A stretch of DNA of 64,000 nt, from positions 43,059,366 through 43,123,365 of the forward strand of contig CAIIXF020000001.1 of assembly GCA_903813345.2 (NCBI GenBank). Direction: 5' to 3'. Position 1 is the stretch's first letter; every line of letters begins with the position of its first letter. Below the pieces are notes generated by a model that was not told where the DNA came from, searched no databases, and was given only the letters and a program-made list of their open reading frames with translations. Both the position numbers and the translations under genes were made by a program. Positions 1 through 14,000 of this stretch are shown in pieces. This DNA is from Owenia fusiformis. Its lineage: Eukaryota; Annelida; Polychaeta; Sabellida; Oweniidae.

Positions 1-745
1 AAAGGTCAAAATGGTATTTTTTCATCTTGCTTCAAATTGACTAAATTTTTTATTCAAAATCATCTACATGTTCTCAGAAATTCAAATATGACTTTAGATT
101 TGACTTTAGATTTGACATTTGACCTTGAGTGACCTTCTCAAGGTCAAAAAAGGTCAAAAAGGTCTTTTTTCAACTTGCTTCAAATTGACTAATTTTTTTT
201 TTCGAAATCATCTACATGTTCTCAGAAATTCAAATCTGAATTTAGATTTGACATTTGACCTTTAATGACCTTCTCAAGGTCAAAAAAGGTCAAAAAGGTC
301 TGTTTTCAACTTGCTTCAAATTGACCAATTTTTTTTTTCAAAATCATCTACATCTTTTCAGAAGTTCAAATTTGACTTAACAAGTTCTCAGAAGTTCAAA
401 TCTGACTTTAAATTTGACCTTTGACCTTCAATGACCTTCTCAAGGTCTAAAAGGTCTTTTTTCAACTTGCTTCAAATTGACTTCAATTTTTTTCTAAATC
501 ATCTACATGTTCTCAGAAGTTCAAATCTGACTTTAGATTTGACATTTGACCTTCAATGACCTTGAAAAGGTCAAAAAGGTATTTTTTCAACTTGCTTCAA
601 ATTGACGAATTTTTTTTTCAAAATCATCTACATGTTCTAAGAAGTTCAAATCAAACCTTCTTAAGGTCAAAAGGTATTTTCCAACTTGCTTTAAATTGAC
701 CAAATTGTTTTAGGTGGTGACATTTTGTCATGTTAATGCCTTGTT
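1..745 (+). repeat. Right part of a family-A repeat with internal minisatellite
   Basis: About six degenerate units of roughly 100-155 bp make up 1-710. Each contains a run like CAACTTGCTTCAAATTGAC, then a T-rich stretch, ATCATCTACATGTTCTCAGAA and GACCTTCTCAAGGTCAAA. The array ends at GGTGGTGACATTTTGTCATG followed by TTAATGCCTTGTTT near 745. The same right end closes the copies at 15552, 48962 and 54958, so the left end of this copy lies outside the window. Non-coding. Confidence 0.75.
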
Positions 746-2023
746 TATGGATGGCATCCTCGTTTACGTCATTCGACCGAAAGCTATGGATGATACTGTC
801 ATCTCTGTGATTCAGAATAATTCAATATCTACAATGTCGACATTCAATTATACACCCATTGACTTCCATATTAATTAAAATGTACAATGATCGACAATAT
901 GTGTGTATGTGTCAGTCATGGATATACTACGTTTGAAGGCACCTATGACTAAGATGTCTATAAAATCACTGGTTCAATCCAAAATTGATGATTTACTCTG
1001 AGATTCAATAGTTTTAGACTAAACCTCATTGATTTGTTGAAAAAGTAAAAGCCTGTTAGATTTCAGATAATAGAATTGAATCTTTGATTGAGCTAGGTCA
1101 GTAGTTAAAGAAATTAGCATGCAAGGAAAAAAACAGTATTAGATATTAAACTGAAATGTTAACTCATCTTCATTCTTTCCTTCATTCTACATCCTAAACA
1201 GACATAAGATCACAGGATCGTAAAAAAGAACATACCAGATCAAGACTAAAGTTAGCATAAAACCACTGAATCATTGAGACAAAATATGGCCAAAAACTAA
1301 CTAACCGGTACCAACCCGAATTATTTTGAACCTTGTTTCAATGGAATAAATGTAGAAACTATCAAGGCCATGTAATGAATCAGAACTATCGACAGTCCAT
1401 TCACCAGTGGAGGTGACATATACATTGATTTTGCATGATACTAAACAGAGAGCCAAATGAAACTGCAATAATACAGGTCCTCCAATAAATCACGAAATTC
1501 ACAGACATAAGATCTTGAAAAACAAGCACTATCATGACAAAATGGATGCATAAATTATGAATCGGTTAATAGGGTGCTACCATATAACGACCATCATGCG
1601 CTTCATGGGGTTTAACAAAACTGCTCCACATACCAGTGCACAAAAACAATATCGTACATATTGGAATATCTTCGTGGGGATCCAAACAATTCAAAATCTG
1701 TTTTGCAGCTAGTACCAATGAGTAAGTTGATTTCCGTAAAACAGGAATATTGACAGACACAGTGCTAAAGTGGTACCATTCAGAAGTGTATATTGGATTA
1801 AATCTACGATGACAATAATCCACTGCATTAGTAATAGTTGTATTGGGAAACTACCAATTTCATAATCATGCAAAGGAGCATTGGCTGAGACGCAATCTAG
1901 ACCTCACGTTGATACACGTAACCAAGAGAGGACAAATCTAAGACATGTGTAGCAAATAGACTTCAAAATTCAGCTGATTTAAAGTGGATTAGTCGAAAGT
2001 TATTTTTACACGGAAAAGGAAAT
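746..2023. other. Spacer and probable promoter/5'UTR of the SLC7A14-like gene
   Basis: AT-rich sequence with no supported gene. Antisense ORFs at 1566-1823 and 1963-2337 have no recognisable content, and the second is a shadow of coding exon 1. The transcription start of the transporter gene must lie here or further upstream, but I see no clear TATA box or initiator. Confidence 0.4.
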
Positions 2024-5000
2024 ATGGCCACGACAACCGGTAATGGCTCCGACGAACTTACAAATCCCGACTTTAGTTTTGATACATCGAAATTCAAGAG
2101 ACGAATGTTCAGGACAAAATCCATCAAAAACCCTTCAATAGATGACGGTGAAAAGGGACTGAAAAAATGCTTGACAACGTTGGATTTGACCTCACTTGGG
2201 GTAGGGAGCTGCTGCGGCACTGGAATGTACGTGGTAGCGGGTTTGGTTGCCGAAAAGGTTGCCGGTCCAGGTGTTATTCTCTCATTTATCATCGCAGCCA
2301 TAGCATCGATGTTATCAGGTAAGTTAACACCCACCAACGGGGAATACGTACACTACATATGCACTTGAGGCTCTCTCTCATCCCACCTTGTATAGATCGC
2401 TGCAATTGGGATATTGATCAACATTAAATTGTCGAATGGTTAATTGGTACTTTATGTCATTGGTCTTTGATTAAAAATGTATGACTTGATTATCATTGAT
2501 TATTACCTAAATGTATGAAAACATTCCATTTGCATGGTCTATTCAGTTCTGTATGCTTCCTTTGACTGTTTTAGTGACTGCTTTCTCATTATAACTCCAT
2601 TAAGGATAATCACAAGGCTCAAGGAAAAAATTTTGATGAAAGATATTGTCGCACCCTCCCCCCTTATTCTGTCTATGGGTGGGAGGTACACTGAAACATC
2701 AGACCGTGGTAAATACTCCCCCATAGGACAAATAATATTTAAAGCCTATATTTAAGGCAATTTTTCGGCCAATTGTAATTGAGGAAAACAAATCTAAATA
2801 TCATAAACAAGCTTACCCAATGAGAAATCGGACCAGTTTTGGAAAAATGTAGCAAGAACAATTAGTTGCGTCCAGAGACTATCATATACGTGCATCTCTT
2901 GATAACAAAAGATACACGATGATTTATGACTTAGTTGTGGTATACTCATCTTGGATGTGATGTGAAGTTTTGGAAATCAAACTGGTAAATGATGATCACT
3001 GTGATGATGGTATAATAGGCGAGGCAGTTTCTTACTGAAGATTTTGATTGTGGTCTAATCGCAGGGGAATTTCGGAGTAAACATTGTAGTTGTGGTCTTA
3101 TCCCGGGGCAATTTTTCAGTGAAATTAATTAACCATTAATATACATGAACCTCGACACATTTGATAAGAAAGGGAATATCTCGTATACTACAAGTCTACA
3201 TCATGATAAACCATGACATCTCATTTCTTCTCAGCCCTGGGATGTTGGTTCAGGTGAAACAGACAGATGCTATGAGTATCAGAATGACAAGTCTACGTTA
3301 TTTCCAATAGGATCGTGTGACTACACTACAAGTTAGGTCTATGTAGCTGTACTCATTTTACTTTTTAATATTTTCGTTACAAATCCCCCTTCACTAAAAG
3401 GGTGATCCTCGCATAAGCCTGACAAGTACTATACTATCGCAAATAAATTCGATCGGCGACCAGTCTGATTATTGCCGTTTCGTTATTCGATGTTAGAATC
3501 ATAGGAGGGGGTTAAGCTAACCCTTTTCAATAGTTGACAACATTCATATTTTTCCAATACCTCCTATAGCCTGCTAGTACCGAATAACATTAAAAGCATA
3601 TATTTATATTATACGATCTGTCTGTTTGTTAAGCAGTATTCTCTTGATCGATGCCTCATTTGGGTCTACATATGATATCCCCGCCGTTCCAAATGATTAT
3701 CTCCATAAATGATCGGTCATAGGGAAAGATTTGCACTCCCTAAGGTCTTCATAAAAGGAATAAATTATTACCAACAAGGATTCTATGGAATTCAATGCGT
3801 TCAGCGATTCTATAAATGAATGGGTATTATTTCTGTTCGTATTGTGATTACTCGATAGACCACATCCGGTTTGGAACCGATGCTATAAGATCGTGGGTGT
3901 TGGCTTTAGATGCAATAGATCTTACGAGTAATTGAGGGATTTGAGTTTAAAGAGTCGTCTGCCAATTATCAATCTGCCTGTTTAAATGTTTGCTAGATGA
4001 AAATAGTTTAATCATAGAATCGTTGTGGGTGCAGATATCATACATCATAACAGCGAAATTGATAATGGATGATGTAATTAGTACTCTGATACATTGCTTC
4101 TCTTTGCTATACATTGTTTTTTATGGATGGTGTTCAACGGGCGGCGTAAAACGTAGAAATTGAGCCGAAGTGGGGAGTCTCTGATTGCAAGTATCTGAAA
4201 AAATTCAATGGGCATCCATGCCCTTGAAGGAATCGTCCAAATACGATCCAAGTGGTCATTGGTATTATGCCCTTGAGCTGTTAGGTGTTAATTCAATTTT
4301 GTTCAGTTGATCACTTTGGTCATGAACTTTCAATTGCCCATGCTTTGGTGCACAAGTCTTTAGCGTCTCCTGTTTTGAGCTTGTATTATGTCATAATAAT
4401 AATGTCATAATGAGCATATACGTTATGGTCGTATTAACTCAACAGGAAATACAGTATATGCCATGGCTACTCTTGAATCATGACACTGTTGCAACAGGAA
4501 CCCTATCAGTACAAATAAATAATAAATATTTCTCATAATAGATTGCTTCTGAAACAACAGTTATACATTGAATCTGTTAAATGCCTAAGTAAACATTTGA
4601 AGAAACGACTGGTCGATTTCTAGGTTTATATAGGTAAATGAATATTTCCACAGATTCCTGCCTGGGAAATTTCAAATAGCATTTGTAAAGAATACCAGGA
4701 GTATTTGTGTAGAATGGTATTTCATGACGTTGTTCCAAATTAAGCATTGCTGCAAAAATAGACACTCCCCCACTTCAGCAATGTTTCGTTCGATATTCTA
4801 CTCCGAGCAAGAAGGTTCACAATATAGCTACCGTGGGAATTCTCCAGACTTCAATACGACATAGAAGCACAATTATGGTAAACCCCGCTGATGACTTAGT
4901 AATTACGGTAACTGAAAGTTGATTTTATTCACAATCTTTGTGATGTTTTTATCGATGGTAGCATATTCCATACATCTTCATAGATATTAATGTGAAATAA

Positions 5001-8000
5001 CAAGCTGCGATAGTGGTTAACACGTCAGAAATGAACATAATATTATTCGAAGCGTATTTCAAAATTTTTGAGGAAGCCATTTTGTTTGTCGATTTTGACC
5101 AATCAGAGACGTGTCATCACCCCGATTCACATTCGTGTTACCTTCGGCCAACTTCGTTTGCAATGCAAATCTTCGGCAATCTCTGGTTTTTCTTGAGGTA
5201 TCTTCGGTTGAATGCCAAAAATCGTCACCCTATTCACTAGTTAGTTGTATTTTGATGACACCATTAGTTATGCTTTGATGACATCATGATCATAATGTGC
5301 GATGACCCCGCAAGCGCAAGGTTTCAAAACAAGCTGGATGGTTCTCGAATAACATGCAGTTTCACCAAAGAGCATTGGCAGCCATTATTCAAATTTGATA
5401 CCCCGTTGCCTGCAGTGGAACAATTTAGTAAAAGTATTTCTATAAGGTTCTCTTTGGACCAAGTTTATCGTTGAAAGATGGTCATTACGAATATTTTGGT
5501 AGTATTCAAGCTTCCTCAGCAGTTCTAGTCTGATTTTCCAGAAAGCACTTGCTACCCATGTAAAGATGGTACAATGTTTAATATGTTTTAAGTTTAAGAA
5601 AAGTTGACAATGATTTACCTGTCGACTATGCTCATACACAGGTCAACACTAAGTGGGAAACGTCTTCTCTTTGCATTAACACATGAAAAGTTTCCAAACT
5701 AGTGGAATGAAATTGACCTCAAGTCACCTAATCATGGGTCGCCAAGGGTCACAGCAGCCTCCAAGGTCCTTGAAACGCCAAAAACCTAAATATTGACCTT
5801 TGACCTTGAAATGACCTTGAGATGACCTTGACTCATAAACCTTGACCTTGACTTAGGGTCACGGAATCATGAGTTGCCAAGGGTCACAGCAGCCCCCTAG
5901 GTATTAAAAAGTAAAAACCTAGATACTGACCTTTGACCTTGGAATGACATTGACTTCAGTTCACTTAATCATGGGCCACCGAGGTTCACAACAGCCCCAA
6001 TGACATTAAATCACCAAATATCTAGATATTGACATTTGACCTTTGAATGACCTTGATCTTAAAAATGAAAGTGGGGTAAGACGGAACGATCGTTCAAAAG
6101 AAGGGATTGAGCATAGATGCCACGATGCTTTTTTAGTCTGACAAGCTAAAATACAATATTTCCCTCGAGCTAGCCGTCATATCGCCTTTCCTCAAGCCTG
6201 CTCTCTTCTTTATTTTCTAGTATTTATCGGGAAGATCCCAAGGTGATGACAGCACATGATAGTTCAATAAATCTCATAACTTACAAACAATTTACTCTAG
6301 TCAAATAAAGAACACCATGTGAAGCCCAATGTAATGGCAGTCTATCGGTGGATGTTTTAGAAGCTAATTAATACTATATAGTTTTTATTGTGATTTAATC
6401 TTGAAACTCTCATTTTAGAGGGAATATGGTTATTTTATGGTATATTATCATATAAAATATTTCTTTGATAATTGTTAGATTGTTTTCAATCAACGATGCA
6501 AATTATGGTCTGTAGAGCATTATAATTGCGTATTTGATATTATCCAACAGGGGATTGCGATACCCGTTCACTCAACTAATGAAGCTAGGTAGACACTCTG
6601 CACATTTAAGTGCATAAAGGAATATCAATGAAACATCCAATTTTGAGGCACATTCCAATATTCTAAGTGACGTGTATATTGCAGCCTTGAGTATTTCTAT
6701 TGTTAAATTGGTGAAAATGATCACACGTTTCGCATACAATTTAAATATTATTCACCTATAGCTTAAGTCTCAACTGTCCGTGGGCGATGAAGATGTGACA
6801 CTACGATTGAAATTGCTTTCGGAACTTTGATATTTTATGTATATTTGGGCTTATCAAACCTAAACAACCAACTTTTAATTCCAATCCAATAGATCCAAAA
6901 GAGTACATTTGAATAAAACCAAGATTTTATCATACATATTGCTCTTAAGAGAGTATAATATATCTCGATGCAATTCCCAAATTAATGCTTAGATGCTTTA
7001 CCAGACGTTTATTCTCGTTGCCTCCGCCATTAATCTAACGGAGATCTTCTATATGGAGAGCATAATTCCTGTTTGGTACACTCTGCGTAGATGTATTTCG
7101 TGCCTAGCGTATGTCACCAACCAGTCGCACCCACACGCGTCCATTTCATGTCGTTTAAAAGTAAAATCCCACAAGGCTATTGATTCCTTTTCAAGAATAT
7201 TTTTGTTATTGGCCTTAGAAATTGGAAAACTACAATTTATCAGGATATTTATTTGGCTTGGTTCTTTCTCCATTTTTATATTTACGGAGCATAATTCGTG
7301 ATGCTAATACATTTGTTTTGTTCTAACACTATATTCTAGGGGCTGAACGTAAGCAGTGAAAAGTGTAAAATATATTCGATTGTGGCCGGAATTACTTTAA
7401 TATTTAGTTCCGCCCACGATTAAAGGACTGCTAATTTCCTCACGAAAGATGATCCATTGCAAGTTCCATGGTTAGTAATGTTCAGTTCCAGCAACCCGTC
7501 AACTGCAGGATGATGGGGTGATGTGCTAGATACCTTTAGATACAAATGGTGTCAAGATGAACATGTTTTTGTCCTTAGAACGTATATGATAGAAAATGAT
7601 AGGTTTGAAATAATTAATTGTACGTTGTTACCAAACTAGTGGCGAATTTCGGAATGCAGAGAATCTACATGTAGTACAGGTCAAGATTATGAACCTGTGA
7701 CAAAACAATCCTATTCCCCAAAACGTTAACTATGTACTTTCAAACGAACCCACGTACAACGCTATGAACTATCTAAATATTTAGATTCAACAATATCGTG
7801 TTAAAGTAATAGAATTTTGATGTACGTCACACTTATTCAGTAGATGGGCAACGTCGATTATGACAGAGGTAATGGAATGGACACAGGGCGAGATAAAAAT
7901 GAGCAAATTACTTCAATAGTACATTGGTTGAGTTCATTGCCCATGTTAAAGGAAGTAGGCCCTAATCCCATCCAAACTTATTGAGAACCCATTCAATCTA

Positions 8001-11000
8001 AAGTAAACCAGACAAGAGCTCGATATTATCAATTCAATTTCATTAAATAAGATGTAGACATTGCTGCATAAGTCACTCAGACATACGCTCTGTCTGATCA
8101 TGGTTCTGGTTCAGACATTCCAGAGACGATACCACACTCCCGGAATACGCCATTTTACATAAAATTCAATTAAACCATGATAAACCATCTTTAACCAGAT
8201 TCACATGGGTTCTAGTTAAAGTCAGGCATTCCATGAAATTACGATCATCGAATGAGTAAAGTAAGTCCCGGTGTAGTTTCAGTCATAAACGGATTGAATA
8301 TGTCTATTCTTTTAGTCGCGGGAATTCAGTTTCTTAATGAATCTGATTGAGGTCAAAGTCTGAGACTATCTTCTAAAGCATGTCTTAGAAAGTTAGTCTC
8401 GCTTGAGACCATCGACTGCATATCATATTCATACCCTTGAAAGATTGATACAGACGGTTGCAGCACCCGCTGGGACTTCATTAGGAAATGAAATTATAAA
8501 TGTTGATGAGTTTTTAAACCTGTTGTTGTATGCTATGGTTCAGAGGAAGATCTATCCAAGAGACCTGATAGATTGTGCAATTCTTGTAATGAGAAAACTG
8601 AGGCATTGCCCTTGGGGAATTGCAAGAACTGATTGAGGTCTTTTTGATTTAACATTTTTGATTCTCTCACAATGAACTGACATCCAATTTAGTTTTGCTA
8701 ACATAGAAAGACGCACGGTTCTGTCAAATGGTAATATCATAAGACTTATGAGGTTGGTCTGCCTCCTGAGGCAATAGTGAGGAAATAAGAATCATCCTGC
8801 CTATATATCTTGGTAAGGTCAAACGAACAGAATATGGTCAGACTGCGAAAACCTTCCGGTACTAATCTTTTTAGCTAAACCTGAAGTATTCCACAAGTAC
8901 TGATATAGTAGAGTACTCATAATAAGGGATAACATATATCATGAGGTATGAGTCTCTTTTCCTCAGACTTTTAATTTTGAAAGTCGCTTTTGTATTCTTG
9001 TTCAACATGTCTCGCGTCGTGACAACGTCAATATCTTTGCGCTCTGGATGCCCATTGAGTTCATTAACGAAGGACATGTCGATGTAAGTTCATCAAAATA
9101 CTTAAATAATTAAGTTGATCATTCTCCAAATCAATTCAATGAGTTGGTTGGAAAGTGAAGTTATTTGATTCATTCTGTTACACATAAATTTTATACAAGC
9201 CATTGATAATCGCATAATGTAGCAATCCTCGTAGCTAAAGATGAACAGGAAATTGTACCAGATTGGAAAGCATCTCAGCTTTGATTTTATGCTTATCAGT
9301 AATAGTACTGTTATATTCCCAGACATGACAAAAATTGCCCACGAGTCTATTAATAGCGCTGACCCACTCTGCATTGGAAATTACAAATCACGTCACTATT
9401 AAAGTAATAAGTCTGGAAACGAAGGAAGTTCAACCTTTTTTCCCCATCAAGTGTTCCATCAATACGACTTGCGAATATTAGGAGAGATGGACAGTATTTG
9501 CTTAAGTCGTCGTAATCAATGTTGCCACCCACTCATCCACCAGAGAACCTGGTTGCTATCCAGGATAATCTCGATCACAAAACCTCTACAATGAAATACA
9601 CTGATATACTTTTTTAGTTTTAATGTTTTGTCTCAAGGCTTTCCCAGTATCGAACAAGAGATCTGAATTGCTTAACTGGTTTTCTCGTTTTATCGGAAAA
9701 CATAAGCAAATACTGTAAAGTACCGGTGATATAGCTATCCCCACAGCCCTAAGAGCATTAATTAATTAATAACAGGATCGAATTGAAAATGGATTTACCA
9801 TGGACTTACAAAAGAGATATATGTAATTAAAATGTGTCAGACGTGGTTAATGATTCGACATCAAGCATGTTCATAAAATAGCTCCAGACGGCTATCGATT
9901 TAATCCACACCAAATTTAATCTCATGCCTGGATTAGCTCTTTCAGGATATTTATCTCTTGGAATAATCTGATTGTAAACATTATGTAAGATATAATATCA
10001 ATCGATCAAATTCTTGTCACAGTAATGTTCTCTGCCAGGAGCACAACTTAACTGAGGATTAGCAATTGTGTTTCCTGAAACTTCAAAATGCGTATCGTTT
10101 TAAATGGTTCCACATGGTTTTATGTCCTGTATGTCCCAGTCATCAGAACATTAAATACACAGTGATGGATTAATAAATGCTAAATGAAGTCTGTTTTATT
10201 GTTTATCGGCTATGAATACATGTACGGAATAATCATCGCAGTTGTGAGATCAACAGACAGTTGACAAAGGCATTAACATGAATCATTGTTACAAATTATG
10301 AATCAATTTTGTGGTACTTAATATTTGGTTCAGTGGATAGAATCAACCAATCTTTTCACAACCACTGACCTCTTAGCCCATTGAATGAAATCCGACAGGT
10401 TTCAATATTACTAGTACTGGCCTCCTGTTGGTTTTTTAATGAAATTCAACAGCCACCTGGTCTCTTGATGATTGAATGGAATCCGACAGACTTCAATAAC
10501 TGAGCTCTTAGTGTAAATTTTGACAATGAAATATGACAGACTCCATCGACTGACTTCTTGATTCGGGTTCATTGAATGGAATCCGACATACTTCAATAAC
10601 TGAGCTCTAAGTGTAAATTTTGACAATACAATGAAATATGACAGACTCCATCGACTGACTTCTTGACTCGGGTTTATAGAATGGAATCCGACAGACTTCA
10701 ATAACTGAGCTCTAAGTGTAAATTTTGACAATGAAATATGACAGACTCCATCGACTGACTTCTTGATGAAGATTCATTGAATGGAATCCCACAGACTTCA
10801 ACAACTGAGCTCTTAGTTTTTGTAAATGAAATCTTCAACGACTCCAACGACTGATGCTGAAGGCCCGCCTGAGAGATCTCGTACAGTGATTGGTCTCGGA
10901 TTCAATCCTCTATTTATTTCTCTATGGCTGACTCTCTGATTGAGGTTCTATTCTTGTATTGCTTCATTAGGTATAATATAGGTGTAAAATGCCACGAGTT

Positions 11001-14000
11001 GAGAAGGTTCAACTTAATAATGATCAAGCCATAAATCTTGAATAACACTTCCATCAAGTTAATAGAGATTGTTTGAGAAAGGAATATTATTCTATAGCAT
11101 TGGAAATTACCAAGAGGACAATCTTCTTGATGTTTAATTATATACACAATGTGTCCGACACACGATCTCTTGCTAATAAAGAAAATGCACAACTCGCTAT
11201 CAGAAAAACAATGGTATGGTCGTTCAATAGTATCATTGTTAACTTCGATATGTAAGACATAAGCGATTCGATGTATCAAAGCTGAACACATCAATGTTCT
11301 TACGTTTTCCGTTTGATGGTTTGGGGATGTCTTGTGATGCAAATCAATTAAAAAATAAATGGAAAGACCTGGAACTTCAATAGGTCATGAGAGTACAGAA
11401 AACAAAGCGGAGATCAATTCCTTTTAATGGTATCACCATTTGAATATAAAGGGGCATGATTTAAAACGAAACATAAACCATACCTCTTTCATAAACACTA
11501 ATGGAATGTTGATAACAATTTATTCATTTGAAAAGAATTTCAATTAGCAATTCTGACTATCTTTCCTGGGTATCCTACAAAGTATGGATCAAAGATTCGA
11601 CGTATGGATGACTCTCATGGTGCTGGAATGTTGGTAACTAGCTCATTACTTAGTATTGTAACCAACTAATAAAAGCTAATGTCGACGTGAAACAGAACTC
11701 CTTAATAATATAACGTAGCTACAAGCCTTTCTGCCCCCTCACTAGACACCTCCCTGTGTGAGTAGTTCTCATACCTGTGTAGACAAGTAGTTGGTCTAGC
11801 TGCACGCCCATGTCACCCCCGCTCTACATACTTCATCTCTGGAGGCGAAATCGATGAGGGAGTGTCTCCAGAGACCAAAGGAAAAATGAGACCATGTTGA
11901 TAGGTTTCATTTCCACTTTATTTTCATGAGGGATGTACTTCGCAGTGAAGTTCAAGAAGAATATTACATGCAATTAACAAAGAACATTAAAAACACCTTT
12001 GGACTTTCATTCCTTTACAATTGCATTTATGCACATTCACGAAAATCTAGATGTGTAAGTTCAAGTTCCAAAAGGGGAGATACCAAAGTAATACAAAACC
12101 AGTGTAGTACAAAACATAGCATGATGAAGAAATAATATCTAAGAGCACATCTAAGTAAAATGAATCACCAATCAAAAAATGATCTGACGCAAAAATAAAT
12201 TATGTTAAATAAAAATGTTTGACCACCGCATAGTGATTTGTTATATGAAAATTCGGAAATAATGTTATACTGTTGATGAGGAAACTAGACTATTATGGAA
12301 GGATTATTTACTAGCACTTCAGCTATTTCTAGTGTTAATCCTTCACCAGTATCACAATGACACTAGAAACCTTCCCACCTGCTTATCTTCCAGACGGAGA
12401 TCAATAGCTCTCTGAAGTGATACTGTCATAGACACAGTTACAAGGTATCATTTGATTAAAATATTTGTCTACAAATTAGGAACTAGATACTCATGCCGGT
12501 TCAGCTGTTATTCAATTGAGTCTGTGAGGCCCATAATTTGATTAGCTTCGTTCCCGGCTTCGTTACAGTTTAGCTCAAATGAAAATACCCAAAGAAACGG
12601 AGCCTATAGTGAATCTATGTGTCCTCAACCATATTGAGCCCTCGATGCATTTCTTCCTAAAGAACATGAAGGCAAAACACGACACGAATGACGAAAGTGG
12701 TATAACCTTCTCAAAACTATTCCTAGTGGTAATACTGAGGTGAAATGGTCCTGGACTATCGAATGATTCAAATTGTTAGATCTATTATAGATGTTCTTGA
12801 TTCTGATTGTGATTCAGGGTCAGTTGCTAGTGAATCACACAGACCATCAATCAGTGTGATCGATGTTATCAGTGTAGCCAGCAGCGTGGTTGGACAGTCA
12901 TCATTTGCGTTGATCAACAAGTATTCAATCAAACTATTTGATGAATCAACTGATGATCCCAAGATGATCCTATAGGGTAACATTGTAATAACCGTTCATA
13001 ATATGGCATCAGTCATTGATATGGCAAATGAGGATGTCAATTCCAATTACTCCAATTGACACAGACCCCATTAATTTGACACTCAGCATTCCGTGAGAAT
13101 TGGGGATTGACGTTTCTATGAAGGTGCCGAGTAACACCAATAACCACAAGTTCCATATTAATTTTCAGGTTCCATTTATGATTTTGGACTCACTACTCTC
13201 ACTAGTACAGTCTTTACATCCACAAGAAGTGAAGGAGAGAGGGTAGTCTTGCCTCAAGACTTTTGACCCCCTACTTCTCCAACACAACACACATAGTGTA
13301 AAGTAACTAAGGGGTACAGGGTCTTGAAGCAAGGCTGGAGAGAGGGAGGGGATCCAGAGGCTTGATTTAAGACTGACAAGTCTTTCTTTGTCTGTACAAT
13401 AAAAAATCATTTTTAGTTTTGGTAAAACCAATACTGAGACTTTGTAAGAGTAATATGATGTCAAAAATATTACGTGAATCTGGGGAGTCTGTTTATCCTG
13501 ACTGAGTTATCATGTGTTTGGTATGTTTTAGGGCAATTTCCTGCAGTAGCATTGAATTAGTCAGATCAAATGCTGCGTTATCATTGGCAAATTACTTCGA
13601 TTCAGAACATCTGTTTGTTCCATCTAATTATCTTGTCAAGTAAGGAGATGTATTTGATTTCCGCAAATCAGGAAAACCCGCCCCGGGTGATGCATAAATC
13701 GATAAACTATAAGTGGTGGCAGAGGTGGGATCAAAATCCAAGATTTAATGGATATCATGTCTAAGCCTGCGAGTAACATTAGGTTCCACAAGCTGACTTC
13801 ACATAGGTTCCATATAACGTTGCATCATTCAATTATATCATTAAACTAAGCCGCCATCATTGATTATCTGAGGCAACGTTCCATAGTAGGCCTAGTTCTG
13901 CTTGATAATTGAAACAATAGAAGATTAATGGCTGATGTTATATAAATGATCTGGGAACTCGAAGTGGAGCACTAAAAATGGCAAAGAAAAACAATAAATT

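Noticed and set aside
8403-8636. 77-codon frame in transporter intron 1
   Set aside because: No recognisable domain, no neighbouring exons, and a length common for chance in this window.
10411-10731. 106-codon minus-strand frame with internal amino acid repeats
   Set aside because: It is the translation of the 100-107 bp minisatellite. The repeat is DNA-level and extends beyond the frame.
12745-12975. Plus-strand 76-codon frame rich in Ser/Val/Asp
   Set aside because: It is alone in a 12 kb intron, matched by an antisense frame of equal length, and has no splice-compatible neighbours.
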